In this document: in pieces, positions 1-8,271 of the stretch | Layout: every line of letters starts with the position of its first letter | Position numbering within the stretch: position 1 is the stretch's first letter | NCBI GenBank assembly: GCA_963759115.1 | Contig: CAVWXT010000005.1 | Span: 2,666,001-2,730,000 of the forward strand | Source of the DNA: CAVWXT01 sp963759115 | GTDB lineage: Bacteria > Planctomycetota > Planctomycetia > Pirellulales > Thermoguttaceae | DNA: 64,000 bases | Reading direction: 5' to 3' | The notes under the pieces: model-generated | Seen by the model: the letters and a program-made list of their open reading frames with translations, nothing else | What the model was told of the DNA's origin: nothing | The model's database searches: none | Position numbers and translations under genes: made by a program

Positions 1-326
1 AGCGACTCGCGATCGTACGGGCGATTCTTGGCGACAAAAACGTCTACCTTGAAGTTCGTTGGCAAGTAAATCACGTTGAAACAGGACTTCCGGGCGATGG
101 CGTCGAGGATCATCCGCTTATCGACATAGTACATTCCCCGAAGCGCTTCAACAAAGGAGTCCACATGCCCAGGGGCCAAATCGGCGACCAAGTCGACGTC
201 CACCGTGGCGCGTACGGTTCCGTAGAAGACGCTGGCGAACGATCCACAGATATAGTATTTGACTCCTTGCCGCCGCAATTCCTCGACAACCGGTATCAGG
301 GCCTCCAAGGCGTCGGATGATTGCAC
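1..326 (-). CDS. Nucleotidyltransferase-fold protein, C-terminus outside the window
   Basis: Translating leftward from a GTG at 326 gives about 108 residues before the window edge. The N-terminal half has the pattern of minimal or AbiEii-type nucleotidyltransferases: a helix, then YYICGSFASVFYG (Gly-Ser motif), then a DVDLV strand that supplies the DxD metal ligands, and later FKVDVFV as a candidate third carboxylate. The GTG is chosen because GAGGTGAGG lies just upstream and the preceding gene stops only 2 bases before it, so the two are almost certainly co-transcribed and coupled. Such proteins transfer a nucleotide to a protein or small molecule, or act as toxin/antitoxin partners. The substrate cannot be told from sequence. 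Confidence 0.7.
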   Translation of the reverse strand, partial: MQSSDALEALIPVVEELRRQGVKYYICGSFASVFYGTVRATVDVDLVADLAPGHVDSFVEALRGMYYVDKRMILDAIARKSCFNVIYLPTNFKVDVFVAKNRPYDRES

Positions 327-328
327 GA

Positions 329-571
329 TTACCTCACCTCCACGTAGCTGCGTAGTCGCGCCGCCAAATCCTTGCCGTAGTTGATCTCTACCCACAACAT
401 GTCAACTTCATGGTGATCCAATTGGGGGTTGGCCCGGGCGATTGCCCGCCGGGAAAGCCCGATCACCAGCGACGTGAGCGATCGGAGTTGAGCGATCTTC
501 TGAGCCCCCGTCGCCTGGCGAAGCAATTCGATTTGGACCCGCTCGGCGTCGGGATGGGTGTCGGAGAGCAT
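329..571 (-). CDS. Small helical protein paired with the nucleotidyltransferase
   Basis: An 80-residue protein beginning MLSDTHPDAERVQIELLR. It is predicted all-helical with a run of basic residues (GLSRRAIARANPQ) and ends in a charged helix. The ATG at 571 is preferred over the upstream ATG at 634 because AAAGG lies 7 bases before it. The stop is 2 bases from the next gene, a nucleotidyltransferase. I recall similar short proteins beside nucleotidyltransferase genes in planctomycetes and cyanobacteria, but I know no assigned function. A two-component toxin/antitoxin-like or substrate-recruiting role is inference from the pairing only. Confidence 0.65.
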   Translation of the reverse strand: MLSDTHPDAERVQIELLRQATGAQKIAQLRSLTSLVIGLSRRAIARANPQLDHHEVDMLWVEINYGKDLAARLRSYVEVR

Positions 572-660
572 GACCAACCTTTCAAGGCCAGAAATCAACG
601 TGCCCATTATCCGCGGGAAGCGGCGGATTGACAAGTGCGACGGCGCAGCCCGTCAAAGGA

Positions 661-1368
661 TCATCGGCCGGCGGCGCCGAGGTCCAAGGGCAGTGACGCC
701 GCCGTTTCGGCCCAGTGTTTGGAGGCGACGGGCAGGTACAGACCGGCCCAATCGGCCCCGAGCAAACCGGCCCGATAGGAGCGATCGTCCATCTCCGACA
801 GCCCGGCGATCATCGGCCGCGTCAGCAGGGCCACTCGCGGCAGGGCCGACAGCCGTCGGGCGATCCGATCCATCGTGGCGTCGCGCACGAGCCACTCGTG
901 GCGGTCGAAGATCGTCAAGTTCAAGGGGCGCGTGTAGCTCCGCAGGGTCTTCTCGCGGGCGACGTTGAAATAGTGCTCGAAGTACGAGATCACCAGTTCT
1001 CGCAAGGTCCGATAAATGGGTTCGCGGAACCGCAGGCCCGTGCAGTTCGACTTGGCGACGGCTCCCCAGGCGCCGCCGCGGCGAAACACGGCCAGCAAGT
1101 GTTCGTCGTCGGCGCGGGTCTTCGGGAACAGGTTCACGACCCGTGGCGGATAACCGAGGCGGCCCAGCGCGGCCGCGGCAAACACGGCCCCATCGTAACA
1201 ATGCGCCGTGCGATCGCGCAATACCCGAAGCGGACAGCGATAAGCGTCCTCATGGCTGTAGGCCAATTCGTCGAGGAAGGCTTGGATCTTGCCCGGCGAG
1301 GTGAGCCAGGCCAGCAGGAGCCGCTCGGGCCCGGTCAGAAGCTTCTCAAAGGTGTCGGCGCTGTTCAT
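661..1368 (-). CDS. Transglutaminase-like (papain-fold) hypothetical protein
   Basis: A 235-residue cytosolic protein. The segment TAHCYDGAVFAAAALGRLGY carries a candidate nucleophilic Cys at the start of a long helix, followed about 30 residues later by DDEHLLAVF with a candidate His. This Cys...His spacing is that of transglutaminase-like/papain-fold domains. Downstream, AVAKSNCTGLRFREPIYRTL and REL.ISYFEHYFN resemble a family of bacterial hypothetical proteins of this fold. There is no signal peptide. The ATG at 1368 has only a weak ribosome-binding site. Enzyme activity (peptidase or amidase) is inferred from the fold. Confidence 0.6.
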   Translation of the reverse strand: MNSADTFEKLLTGPERLLLAWLTSPGKIQAFLDELAYSHEDAYRCPLRVLRDRTAHCYDGAVFAAAALGRLGYPPRVVNLFPKTRADDEHLLAVFRRGGAWGAVAKSNCTGLRFREPIYRTLRELVISYFEHYFNVAREKTLRSYTRPLNLTIFDRHEWLVRDATMDRIARRLSALPRVALLTRPMIAGLSEMDDRSYRAGLLGADWAGLYLPVASKHWAETAASLPLDLGAAGR

Positions 1369-1439
1369 GGCCCACGTAGCAGGGCTGTCGGCCTGGGACG
1401 TCCCCTCAATCCACAGGAATTGTACGGCGGCAGAGAAGC

Positions 1440-3137
1440 CTATTTCGGCGGCACGGCTGTGGAGTCGCCGGTGGACGGCGCCACGGCGGCCGTTTCCGCG
1501 GCGTCGGCGGTCGGCGGGCCGGCATCCTCCTGGGGTGTCTTCTCGGCGCCGTTCTCAACGCTCGGCGCGGGGCGCTTGCCGTAAGGGGAGGAATTCCAGT
1601 GGATGTGGCCCGACTTGCTGACGATAAGCCGGCCCGTCAGCACCGCATACTCTGCACCCCAGTAGATCGCCACAACGAGGGCCGCCAGGGACGAAAGGAA
1701 CGTCAGTTGGCTGGCGTCGAGACTTCTCCACATCCACAATAGCCCGGCACCGACGAGCACTGCTACGACCGCGACCATCAGCTTCGATCGCATGGTGCGA
1801 GTCAGAGTTCGGTGGGAGTGTCGGCTGATCGCGCTTTGGGCCGACAAGTTGGCCAATTCCCGCAATGCCGACAGGTCGACGTGCTTCTCCGGGGTCACGG
1901 CTTGGCGCAGACGGGTGGTCCAGCCGTGCCCGAGCGTCGCCGTCGGCCGCGACTGCGCTGCGGCGCGGTCGTTCGTGGACCCGTCGTCTCCGGCGCGGGC
2001 AGGGTCCGCCGGCGATGGCGTGGGCGAGTCGGGATCTGCCCCCGAGACGGAGCGAATGCGCTGCATGAGCCGTGCCATGTACTGGTCGACCGATTCCTCG
2101 TGCTCGTCGTCGTTGGCCGAAGGAGCCGCTGGCGGGGCGGGTACTTGGGCGACCTCATTGGTTGGCCGCTCAATCTTCTCGGAGGATTCGCGTGGTTCGG
2201 GCTCGTCGTCGGGCAGGTCCACCGCCGCGCCCAGGCGATGGAGCACGTCGGCCAAATTGACCGGCGCACTTGGAGACATTTCCTGACTATGCACCGCTTG
2301 CGGCTGGGACTCTTGCTTTGGCGACATTTCGGCTGGCCTGGGCGATTCCACGCCGTCCCCGGCCGTCGGCGGCAACCCGGCCCGTTCCGCCTCCCACTGC
2401 CGGCGCTCTTCCACGAGGGCGTTTCGCTGGGACCCCAGTTCCGCCCGTTCGGCGGCCAGCGCAACGCACTCGTCGCTCAGTCGTTGCTGGGTCGCGGCTT
2501 GCTCGGACTGCCATTGCTGGCGTTGCCGATCGAATGTCTGGCACTGGGCTTCCAGTTCCGCCGTTTGGACGGCCAGTTGTTGCCTGTGAGCCGCGTGGCG
2601 CGCGGCATCTTCCTCGCGACGCGTTTCCCATCGCCGGCGCTCTTCCAAGAGGGCGTTTCGCTGCGACTCCAGTTCCGCCTGCTCGGCGGCCAGTTCATCG
2701 CGATCTGGGTTCGTTCGCTGCTGGGGCTCGGTCTGTTTGGCGTGTGGCTGCTGGCCCTGCGGCGGCAAGGCACTACTTGGTGGGGCGAAGTCCACGGGCT
2801 CGACGCCCGTCGACACCACATCGAGTTCGATCGGGCCAATGCTAAGCCGGTCGCCCGGTGAAAGCTGGGCGTCGGTGAATGGCCGCTGGTTCAGGCGGGT
2901 ATCGGCAGCCCAGCGTCGAACTACCGTTCCGCCTCGACCGCGGAGGATCAGGCAGTGCAACGGCGCCACGCCGACCGCCCGGAGACGCAATGTGCAACGC
3001 GACCCGCAACCGATCGTGCATTTGGCCGACCTGAGACGCACGATCTGGCCATCGCGCGGAGGGCCGCAAACACGGAGAACCAAGTCGCCGATAGCGACGT
3101 CTAACGGTTGTCGAGTTGCAGACGAGGTGGCCAGCAT
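1440..3137 (-). CDS. FHA-domain protein with coiled coil and C-terminal membrane hairpin
   Basis: A 565-residue protein. Residues about 10-115 form an FHA-like phosphothreonine-binding domain: a glycine-rich strand pattern with TIGCGSRCTLRL, PLHCLILRGRGG and NQRPFTDAQLSPGDRLSIG near the end of the fold. Residues about 130-250 are long Glu/Gln/Arg-rich heptads containing a repeated block (ERRRWETRREE and ERRQWEAERAG), a coiled coil. A Pro/Glu/Ser-rich linker follows. Near residues 450-500 lie two hydrophobic helices (LMVAVVAVLVGAGLLWMW and LTFLSSLAALVVAIYW). The protein is probably an inner-membrane scaffold that reads Ser/Thr phosphorylation. No kinase gene is adjacent. Confidence 0.75.
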   Translation of the reverse strand: MLATSSATRQPLDVAIGDLVLRVCGPPRDGQIVRLRSAKCTIGCGSRCTLRLRAVGVAPLHCLILRGRGGTVVRRWAADTRLNQRPFTDAQLSPGDRLSIGPIELDVVSTGVEPVDFAPPSSALPPQGQQPHAKQTEPQQRTNPDRDELAAEQAELESQRNALLEERRRWETRREEDAARHAAHRQQLAVQTAELEAQCQTFDRQRQQWQSEQAATQQRLSDECVALAAERAELGSQRNALVEERRQWEAERAGLPPTAGDGVESPRPAEMSPKQESQPQAVHSQEMSPSAPVNLADVLHRLGAAVDLPDDEPEPRESSEKIERPTNEVAQVPAPPAAPSANDDEHEESVDQYMARLMQRIRSVSGADPDSPTPSPADPARAGDDGSTNDRAAAQSRPTATLGHGWTTRLRQAVTPEKHVDLSALRELANLSAQSAISRHSHRTLTRTMRSKLMVAVVAVLVGAGLLWMWRSLDASQLTFLSSLAALVVAIYWGAEYAVLTGRLIVSKSGHIHWNSSPYGKRPAPSVENGAEKTPQEDAGPPTADAAETAAVAPSTGDSTAVPPK

Positions 3138-3589
3138 CGTTTTCCGCCATTGAGAGACGACAAGCTAAGTCCGCTACTGGATTTAGCTTATGCCGCGGGG
3201 AAGGTCAAAGCCTTGCCCGGCTTGCGGCTTTGGGGAATGGCGGATCGGCGAAAAACGGCTGTATATCTTTGCCGGATTTGACGATTATCCGATAGCGACG
3301 CCGGAAACGTCGTCGCGCCCGACCGAAAATGGGGGTGGGGGAGACGCCTTCGCAGCAAAGTGTCTTAACAAACATCGCCCGAATATTCTTCGCAATTTGA
3401 CCCGCAAACGGTTCGCGTGCGTAGTATATTTAGGTTGCTGCGAGTGGCGGCGCGAGGGCAGTTGCCACTCGCGGGGGGAGTGACGGGGAAGAGCAGATCC
3501 TCAGCAAAGGAGGGGTTCGGTATTGGCCATTTCTAAGGGGGCACTGTGCTCTCAGCACGGCCAGGATCGGACGCCGAGGTGACAATCTT
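3138..3589. other. Intergenic region, no supported gene
   Basis: This 452-base gap lies between divergent genes. A 97-codon open frame at 3190-3483 has no family resemblance and ends in Arg/Cys-rich text typical of GC-rich noise. The last 60 bases contain GGGGG and AAAGGAGGGG runs, and GAGGTG just before 3590 is the ribosome-binding site of the next gene. Promoters for both flanking genes should lie here, but I see no strong consensus box. Confidence 0.4.
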
Positions 3590-4039
3590 ATGAGCCGCAA
3601 AGATGCGATCCTGAACATGCGCCAGATTCTCGTCAAGCGACGCGACGCGTTGCGGAAGGCTCTGGCGGGCGACTTAAGCTTGCTTAAAGAGCTCCGCGCG
3701 CAGACCTCCGGCGACATGGTCGACGCGGCACTCGACTCGGTCCAGGACGAGATCAGCTCGCAACTGGCGGAGGTCGAGAGCCGCGAGCTCGCCCGCATCG
3801 AATATGCCCTGGAGCGGATGCGGGAAGGCCAGTTCGGCATTTGCGAAGGCTGTGGGACCAACATCCCCATGGCGCGCCTGAATGCCCTGCCGTACGCCAC
3901 GTACTGCATTTCCTGCCAGCGCGAGGCGGAACGCCAGGGCGCCGGTTCGGCTGCCGACGTCGATTGGAGTCGGCTGCTGGATTCGTCGGGCGGCGATGCC
4001 GATCTGTCGATCAACGACATCGAGTTGGACGTCTCGTGA
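3590..4039 (+). CDS. DksA/TraR-family C4 zinc-finger protein
   Basis: A 149-residue protein. Residues about 1-75 form a long helical hairpin (MRQILVKRRDALRKALAGD...IEYALERMREGQFG). A four-Cys zinc finger follows, with CEGCG near residue 86 and CISC near residue 106. The segment GQFGICEGCG..IP..RL.ALPYA..C is diagnostic of the DksA/TraR/YteA family. These proteins insert a coiled coil into the RNA polymerase secondary channel and modulate transcription. An acidic tail is planctomycete-like. The start has GAGGTG about 8 bases upstream. The next gene, a DegP-like protease, follows on the same strand. Whether it senses ppGpp is unknown. Confidence 0.85.
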   Translation: MSRKDAILNMRQILVKRRDALRKALAGDLSLLKELRAQTSGDMVDAALDSVQDEISSQLAEVESRELARIEYALERMREGQFGICEGCGTNIPMARLNALPYATYCISCQREAERQGAGSAADVDWSRLLDSSGGDADLSINDIELDVS

Positions 4040-4104
4040 GACTTGATTCGGCGCAACGAGGCGGGTACAGTGGGGATATGAGAGACTGCATACCCTCGCA
4101 CGCC

Positions 4105-5382
4105 ATGAGGGAGGAAGGTGCAAAGCGGAGGGCAGAGAGCTCCGGGTTGCTCGCGTCCGCTGTGTTTTTTCCTCCTTATCTCTCCTCTTGTTCTTCAACG
4201 TTTCACATTCGGGCTTCCGCCCTCCGGCTCTGTGCCGCATTCGCGTGTCTTCTGGGGCTGGTTTGCGCTGCGGCCCAGGCCGCTGCGCCGGCCCTGCCTG
4301 CCGGTCTCGAACGCCTCGGGGCGTCCCGGCCCGAAGAGCGCGCGGAATTGCAGCGGGAACTGGAGCGGAACGTTCCGCTGTTGGAGGCCCAGTCGGCGGC
4401 GGTGAAGATCGTCGCCAAACTGGTGGGGCCCGCCGTGGTTTACGTCGAAGCCGACATTGCCACCGAGCCCAGTTCGCAGCGCGGTCGCGGCCGGCGATTG
4501 GAAGAGGCCGGCTCCGGCGTCGTGATCGAACTGAAGGGTCAGCACTACGTGTTGACCAACCGCCACGTGATCCGCGGCGCCGTGCTCGACTCCGCGCGGG
4601 CCACTTTGGAGGCGATCCGAATCACCCTGGCGGACGGTCGTCGCATCCACCCGACGAAGGTTCTGGCGGATGAGGCGACCGACGTGGCCGTGATGGCGGT
4701 TTCGGCGTCCGATCTGGTCGCGGTCCCCGTGGGCGATAGCGATCGGATGCAGATCGGCGACTTCGTGCTGGCAGTGGGCAGCCCTTTCGGCTTGAGCCAT
4801 TCGGTCACGTTCGGAATTATCAGCGCCAAGGGCCGCCGCGACCTGAAGACGGCCGAGGCAAAGATCAAATTCAAGGATTTTCTGCAAACCGACGCCGCCA
4901 TCAACCCGGGCAACAGCGGCGGCCCGCTCGTGAATTTGCACGGCGAAGTCATCGGCATCAACACGGCCATCGCCAGCGTCTCCGGCGTCAACGAAGGGAT
5001 CGGGTTTTCCATCCCGTCGAACATGTTCATGACCGTAGTGCGGCAGTTGGTCGAGACAGGCAAGGTGAAACGGGCCTTCATGGGCGTGAAGCTCGACGCG
5101 AGCTTCGGCCCGGCGATGGCCGCCGAATTGGGTCTGCCACGGCCGATGGGGGCCCACGTCAAGGTCATTGTGCCGAACTCGCCCGCCGATGCCGCCAAGC
5201 TGCGTGTCGGCGACGTGATCCTCGAGTTCGATCACACGCCCATCGAAGACAACTCGCACTTGATCAATCTCGTCAGCCTGACCAAGGTCGGGAAGACGGT
5301 GCCGGTGCTCATCTTCCGCGACCGCCGGCCGATGACGGTGACGGTCGAAGTGGCCGACGCCAGCAAGTTCCCCGATGAGTAG
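4105..5382 (+). CDS. HtrA/DegP-like serine protease with one PDZ domain
   Basis: About 425 residues from the ATG at 4105. Another in-frame ATG at 4078 is possible, so the start is uncertain. A long N-region precedes a hydrophobic signal segment (LRLCAAFACLLGLVCAAAQA), so the enzyme is exported. The trypsin-like domain has a full triad: His154 in VLTNRHVI, Asp193 in EATDVAVMAV and Ser271 in NPGNSGGPLV. A single PDZ domain follows (about residues 320-415) with SPADAAKLRVGDVILEFD. It should degrade or chaperone misfolded envelope proteins. The family usually has one or two PDZ domains. It is transcribed in the same direction as the DksA-like gene and 65 bases after it. Confidence 0.88.
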   Translation: MREEGAKRRAESSGLLASAVFFPPYLSSCSSTFHIRASALRLCAAFACLLGLVCAAAQAAAPALPAGLERLGASRPEERAELQRELERNVPLLEAQSAAVKIVAKLVGPAVVYVEADIATEPSSQRGRGRRLEEAGSGVVIELKGQHYVLTNRHVIRGAVLDSARATLEAIRITLADGRRIHPTKVLADEATDVAVMAVSASDLVAVPVGDSDRMQIGDFVLAVGSPFGLSHSVTFGIISAKGRRDLKTAEAKIKFKDFLQTDAAINPGNSGGPLVNLHGEVIGINTAIASVSGVNEGIGFSIPSNMFMTVVRQLVETGKVKRAFMGVKLDASFGPAMAAELGLPRPMGAHVKVIVPNSPADAAKLRVGDVILEFDHTPIEDNSHLINLVSLTKVGKTVPVLIFRDRRPMTVTVEVADASKFPDE

Positions 5383-5676
5383 TGGTTCATCTCAGAGGAA
5401 AGGGAGAAATGCGGTTGGTCGTTCCTTCGTCCCAGGCGGCTTTGCCGAGCAAGTCCACGTTGCCCAGTAAATCGAGCGGCTGCGCAAAACCATCGGGCGA
5501 GCAGTCGCAGAATTGCGGCCAACACCATTAAGTCAGCGATAGTCCCGATCGCCACGTTTCGACTTACTGCTTGCTACAACCCGGCTGTTAGATCGCTCAG
5601 GTCTTGCACGATCCGGTTACGTCTCTGTAGCTCGGTGCGAAGATCGGCCTGCACAACTGGCGCTATAGACACCCGT

Positions 5677-7031
5677 TCAATCGTCCAAGAGTTGTAGGTG
5701 GGGAACGCATCCAAACCGTTGGATATGCCCGTCAAAAACCGCTATATCCTCTACCAGTCTGTCAGCCGAACGCTTGCAGGAGCCGAAGCGAATAATAGAG
5801 TCCGATTCATTGAGTGCCACGATGTCGATTTCGGTGCCGCCGCGGTCCCAGTACCCTTCTATACGACGAGTAAGCTTGAAGTCGCCGATCCCCTTGCGGC
5901 TGCGTTCTTCGTAGAGGGTTCCGGCTAGTTTCTCCAGTCCGTTGCCTTCGACATCACAAAGGCGTTGGTCTGCGTCGGCAACCAATTCGTCAACCGGCCG
6001 AAAGTTCAATGCGGCAACGGGACTGGCCAAAGCCGCCAGCCAACTTCGCAGGAAGTTGTCAGAGAGGTAATATCTGGATTTGCGTGCTTGCGGCCTGGCA
6101 AAAATGGGTAGTCTTTTTTCAATTAGTGCATAGCGTTCAATCAAGACCTTGAGGTAACCGCTGACTTGCTCCGAACTCTCTCCGCTGATTTCCTGGATGT
6201 CGGCGACAATCGCATTGTGCATGCTTCCGCCGTGGCGCACCACAAATTTGAGAACGACGTCGTAGCGGCCGTGTAATTCTCGCAGGAACCAGTTTTCTGC
6301 CTCGGTTCGCAACGGTGACGAACTATCGAAGAAGATCTTTCGGAGTAGCTCGCGACAACTTTTCCCGATGACGCCTTGTTCATAGCAGTCACGATAGAAT
6401 TTCGGCACGCCCTCAAACAACGTCCAAAGGAAAAGCAGTCGTTCTGGCGTAGGGTCGGCATGTTCCCGTAAGATTTCCAGAATGGATGCGATGTCGAGAT
6501 GGGTCAAGGATATTTCGTCGGTTACTCGATTGTAGAGGGGCGAGGAGCGGTCTTCCAGAATTGCCATCATCTCGGTGTGAATCGAGCCGAGCACAATCAA
6601 TCCACCGGGCACTTGCTGGGCCTGTGCTGACAGCGCGTCCACTTCGGCCTGCAAAAATGAGCAAAAGGGCAATATCTGCGCAGATTGAAATACTGAAACT
6701 CGTCCAGAACCACGACATAGTTTGCACGCACCAACGAGGCGATGAGTTTGGCAAACTCGCCGAGGGTTCGCGGCCTGGGGAACTGCTCGGCCGGCACGCG
6801 AAAACTCGCCAAGGCATCACCAACGGCCGAGAGTACGCCGGCCGGGCCTGAATCTGGAATTTGAACATAATAGACTTGCGCACGCACGGATGCTTGGATA
6901 GCGTGCTGAATCAGAGTCGTCTTTCCGATTCGCCGTCGGCCTGTCATTTTTGCAAAGAACCAGCGACGTCGGGAAAGAATCTGCGCGACGTCGCTCAGTT
7001 CTCGGTTGCGGCCGTAGAATCCCCAAGGCAT
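5677..7031 (-). CDS. AAA ATPase of the DUF234 type, one frameshift
   Basis: Two overlapping frames together encode about 450 residues of one protein. The first frame, from 7031, opens with FYGRNREL and has a Walker A motif GRRRIGKTTL and Walker B VVVLDEFQYF. The second frame, ending at 5677, continues with a sensor segment (GLIVLGSIHTEMM), a winged-helix region and a C-terminal nuclease-like DUF234 domain (GGTEIDIVALNE, FGSCKRS). The frames join near 6670-6680, where one extra T in a TTT run would restore continuity. Members are Orc/STAND-like archaeal-type ATPases of unknown role, often strain-variable. The start at 7031 has GAGG 7 bases upstream and lies just downstream of a perfect palindrome. 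The break may be real or a sequence error. Confidence 0.75.
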
Positions 7032-7044
7032 GGTAAGTCCTCAA

Positions 7045-7068
7045 ATAACATAAAATGTTTTATGTTAT
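7045..7068. promoter_or_regulatory. Perfect 11-bp palindrome, candidate operator
   Basis: The sequence ATAACATAAAA, a 2-base spacer TG, then TTTTATGTTAT is an exact inverted repeat. It is AT-only apart from four bases and stands out in GC-rich DNA. It lies 14 bases before the ATPase start codon and covers the likely core promoter for the leftward gene. A repressor site, perhaps autoregulatory, is inferred. Confidence 0.55.
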
Positions 7069-7296
7069 CACATTCTATGCTGTAAGTCGTATCCTGTCAA
7101 TCGGTTGCCGAATTCGGTTCTTGAGTCATTGCGCTTCTGGAGTCTCTTCGGGCTATACAACGGGGCCGCCTCCCGTGGGCTGGAGAGAAGAGGCCCTCTT
7201 CCGACGTTTGTCCCCCAACAGGAACACCTGGACATCAAGTCGCATGAGATGAACCAGTAGCTTGGTCGCCCTCCTGCACCACGTTCCCCCCCGTTG

Positions 7297-8118
7297 CTAA
7301 GCCGCCCGGCGGCGAGAAACAGGCGAGGGGACGGCCGGCGACGGGTGCGGGCCCCATTTGCGCAGCCAGCGCAGGTACGCGCGAAGGTGCGTCCAGGCAT
7401 CGGCCGAGAGCAGGTTCTTGCTGGCGCGGCTTTCCAGATGCCAGCAGGAGGTGGCCCCGTGATACATCACTTGCCAGCCGGCCCGGGCCATCCGCAGGCA
7501 GATGTCCACGTCCTCGAAATACTTGCCGTACTTTTTGTCGAAGCGACCCACCTCGTCGATCGCCTCGCGGCGAGCCAACAGAAAGCAGCCCGAAAGCCAA
7601 TCGCAAGGCCAGGTTTCCTGCGGGGCGTGTTCGGCGTAGAAGTGGCGATCAACGCTGCCGCGCAACACCCGGCTCAAGCCGCAACGCCGAGCCACGATCA
7701 ACGGCAGCGTTTGGAACCGCCGGGCGGGGCGGGCGTCCGAACCGTCGGCGTGATAGAGACGGCAGCCGGCAATGCCGCAGCGCGGCTGGCGGTCCATGAA
7801 GTCGACCATCTGCCGCAGGCATTGCTCGCGCGGGTCGAAGTACATGTCGGTGTTCATCATCAGCACGTACCGCGCGGCAGAGGCGTCGAGAATGCGGTTG
7901 AGATTCGCGGCGTAGGAGAGTCGGCGGTCGTTGTGCAGCACAAGCGTGTCAGCGAAATATCGGCGCCACGGCCGCACGCCGGTCGTCGAAGCGTTGTCGA
8001 CCAGAATCAGCCGCATCCCCAGCCCTTCGCCCGATCGCGCCATGGTCTCCAGCAATCGCGGCATCAACTCGCGCTCATGCGTGTAGATCACGCCGATGTC
8101 GAGGTCGAGGGGAAACAT
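7297..8118 (-). CDS. Family 2 glycosyltransferase (rhamnosyltransferase type)
   Basis: 273 residues with a GT-A fold. LDIGVIYTHERELMPRLLETM opens the first strand, LILVDNASTTG is the nucleotide-binding Asp strand, and YVLMMNTDMYF is a DxD-like metal site (NTD). CDWLSGCFLLARREAIDEVG followed by DKKYGKYFEDVDICLR is the acceptor and ED motif of WcaE/rhamnosyltransferase-like GT2 enzymes. It would add a sugar from a nucleotide-sugar to a lipid-linked glycan at the cytoplasmic face. It is the last gene of a leftward cluster with another GT2, a WecA-like enzyme and a polysaccharide ABC exporter, so surface polysaccharide or O-antigen synthesis is the likely pathway. Confidence 0.85.
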   Translation of the reverse strand: MFPLDLDIGVIYTHERELMPRLLETMARSGEGLGMRLILVDNASTTGVRPWRRYFADTLVLHNDRRLSYAANLNRILDASAARYVLMMNTDMYFDPREQCLRQMVDFMDRQPRCGIAGCRLYHADGSDARPARRFQTLPLIVARRCGLSRVLRGSVDRHFYAEHAPQETWPCDWLSGCFLLARREAIDEVGRFDKKYGKYFEDVDICLRMARAGWQVMYHGATSCWHLESRASKNLLSADAWTHLRAYLRWLRKWGPHPSPAVPSPVSRRRAA

Positions 8119-8122
8119 GAGG

Positions 8123-8152
8123 GGACAGGGTTCAGGGTTCAGCGGTCAGGGG
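8123..8152. repeat. Short heptamer tandem array
   Basis: About four units of a 7-base period related to CAGGGTT (cagggtt, cagggtt, cagcggt, cagggg) lie just upstream of the GT2 start. Similar 7-base arrays occur at 20879, 44053 and 45128. Confidence 0.6.
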
Positions 8153-8271
8153 GCAAGTGGGGGCGGAAAGGGATTGTTCTGGCACGGTTCTTACGCCGCA
8201 TCTCCTCGTTGCGTAGGGCGGTTCGGCAGTACAACGGCCGAACCAACGGTCTCGACTCTCGACTTCTCCCC

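Noticed and set aside
3190..3483. Small Cys-containing protein in the gap before the DksA-like gene
   Set aside because: It has no ribosome-binding site or family match, and composition typical of noise.
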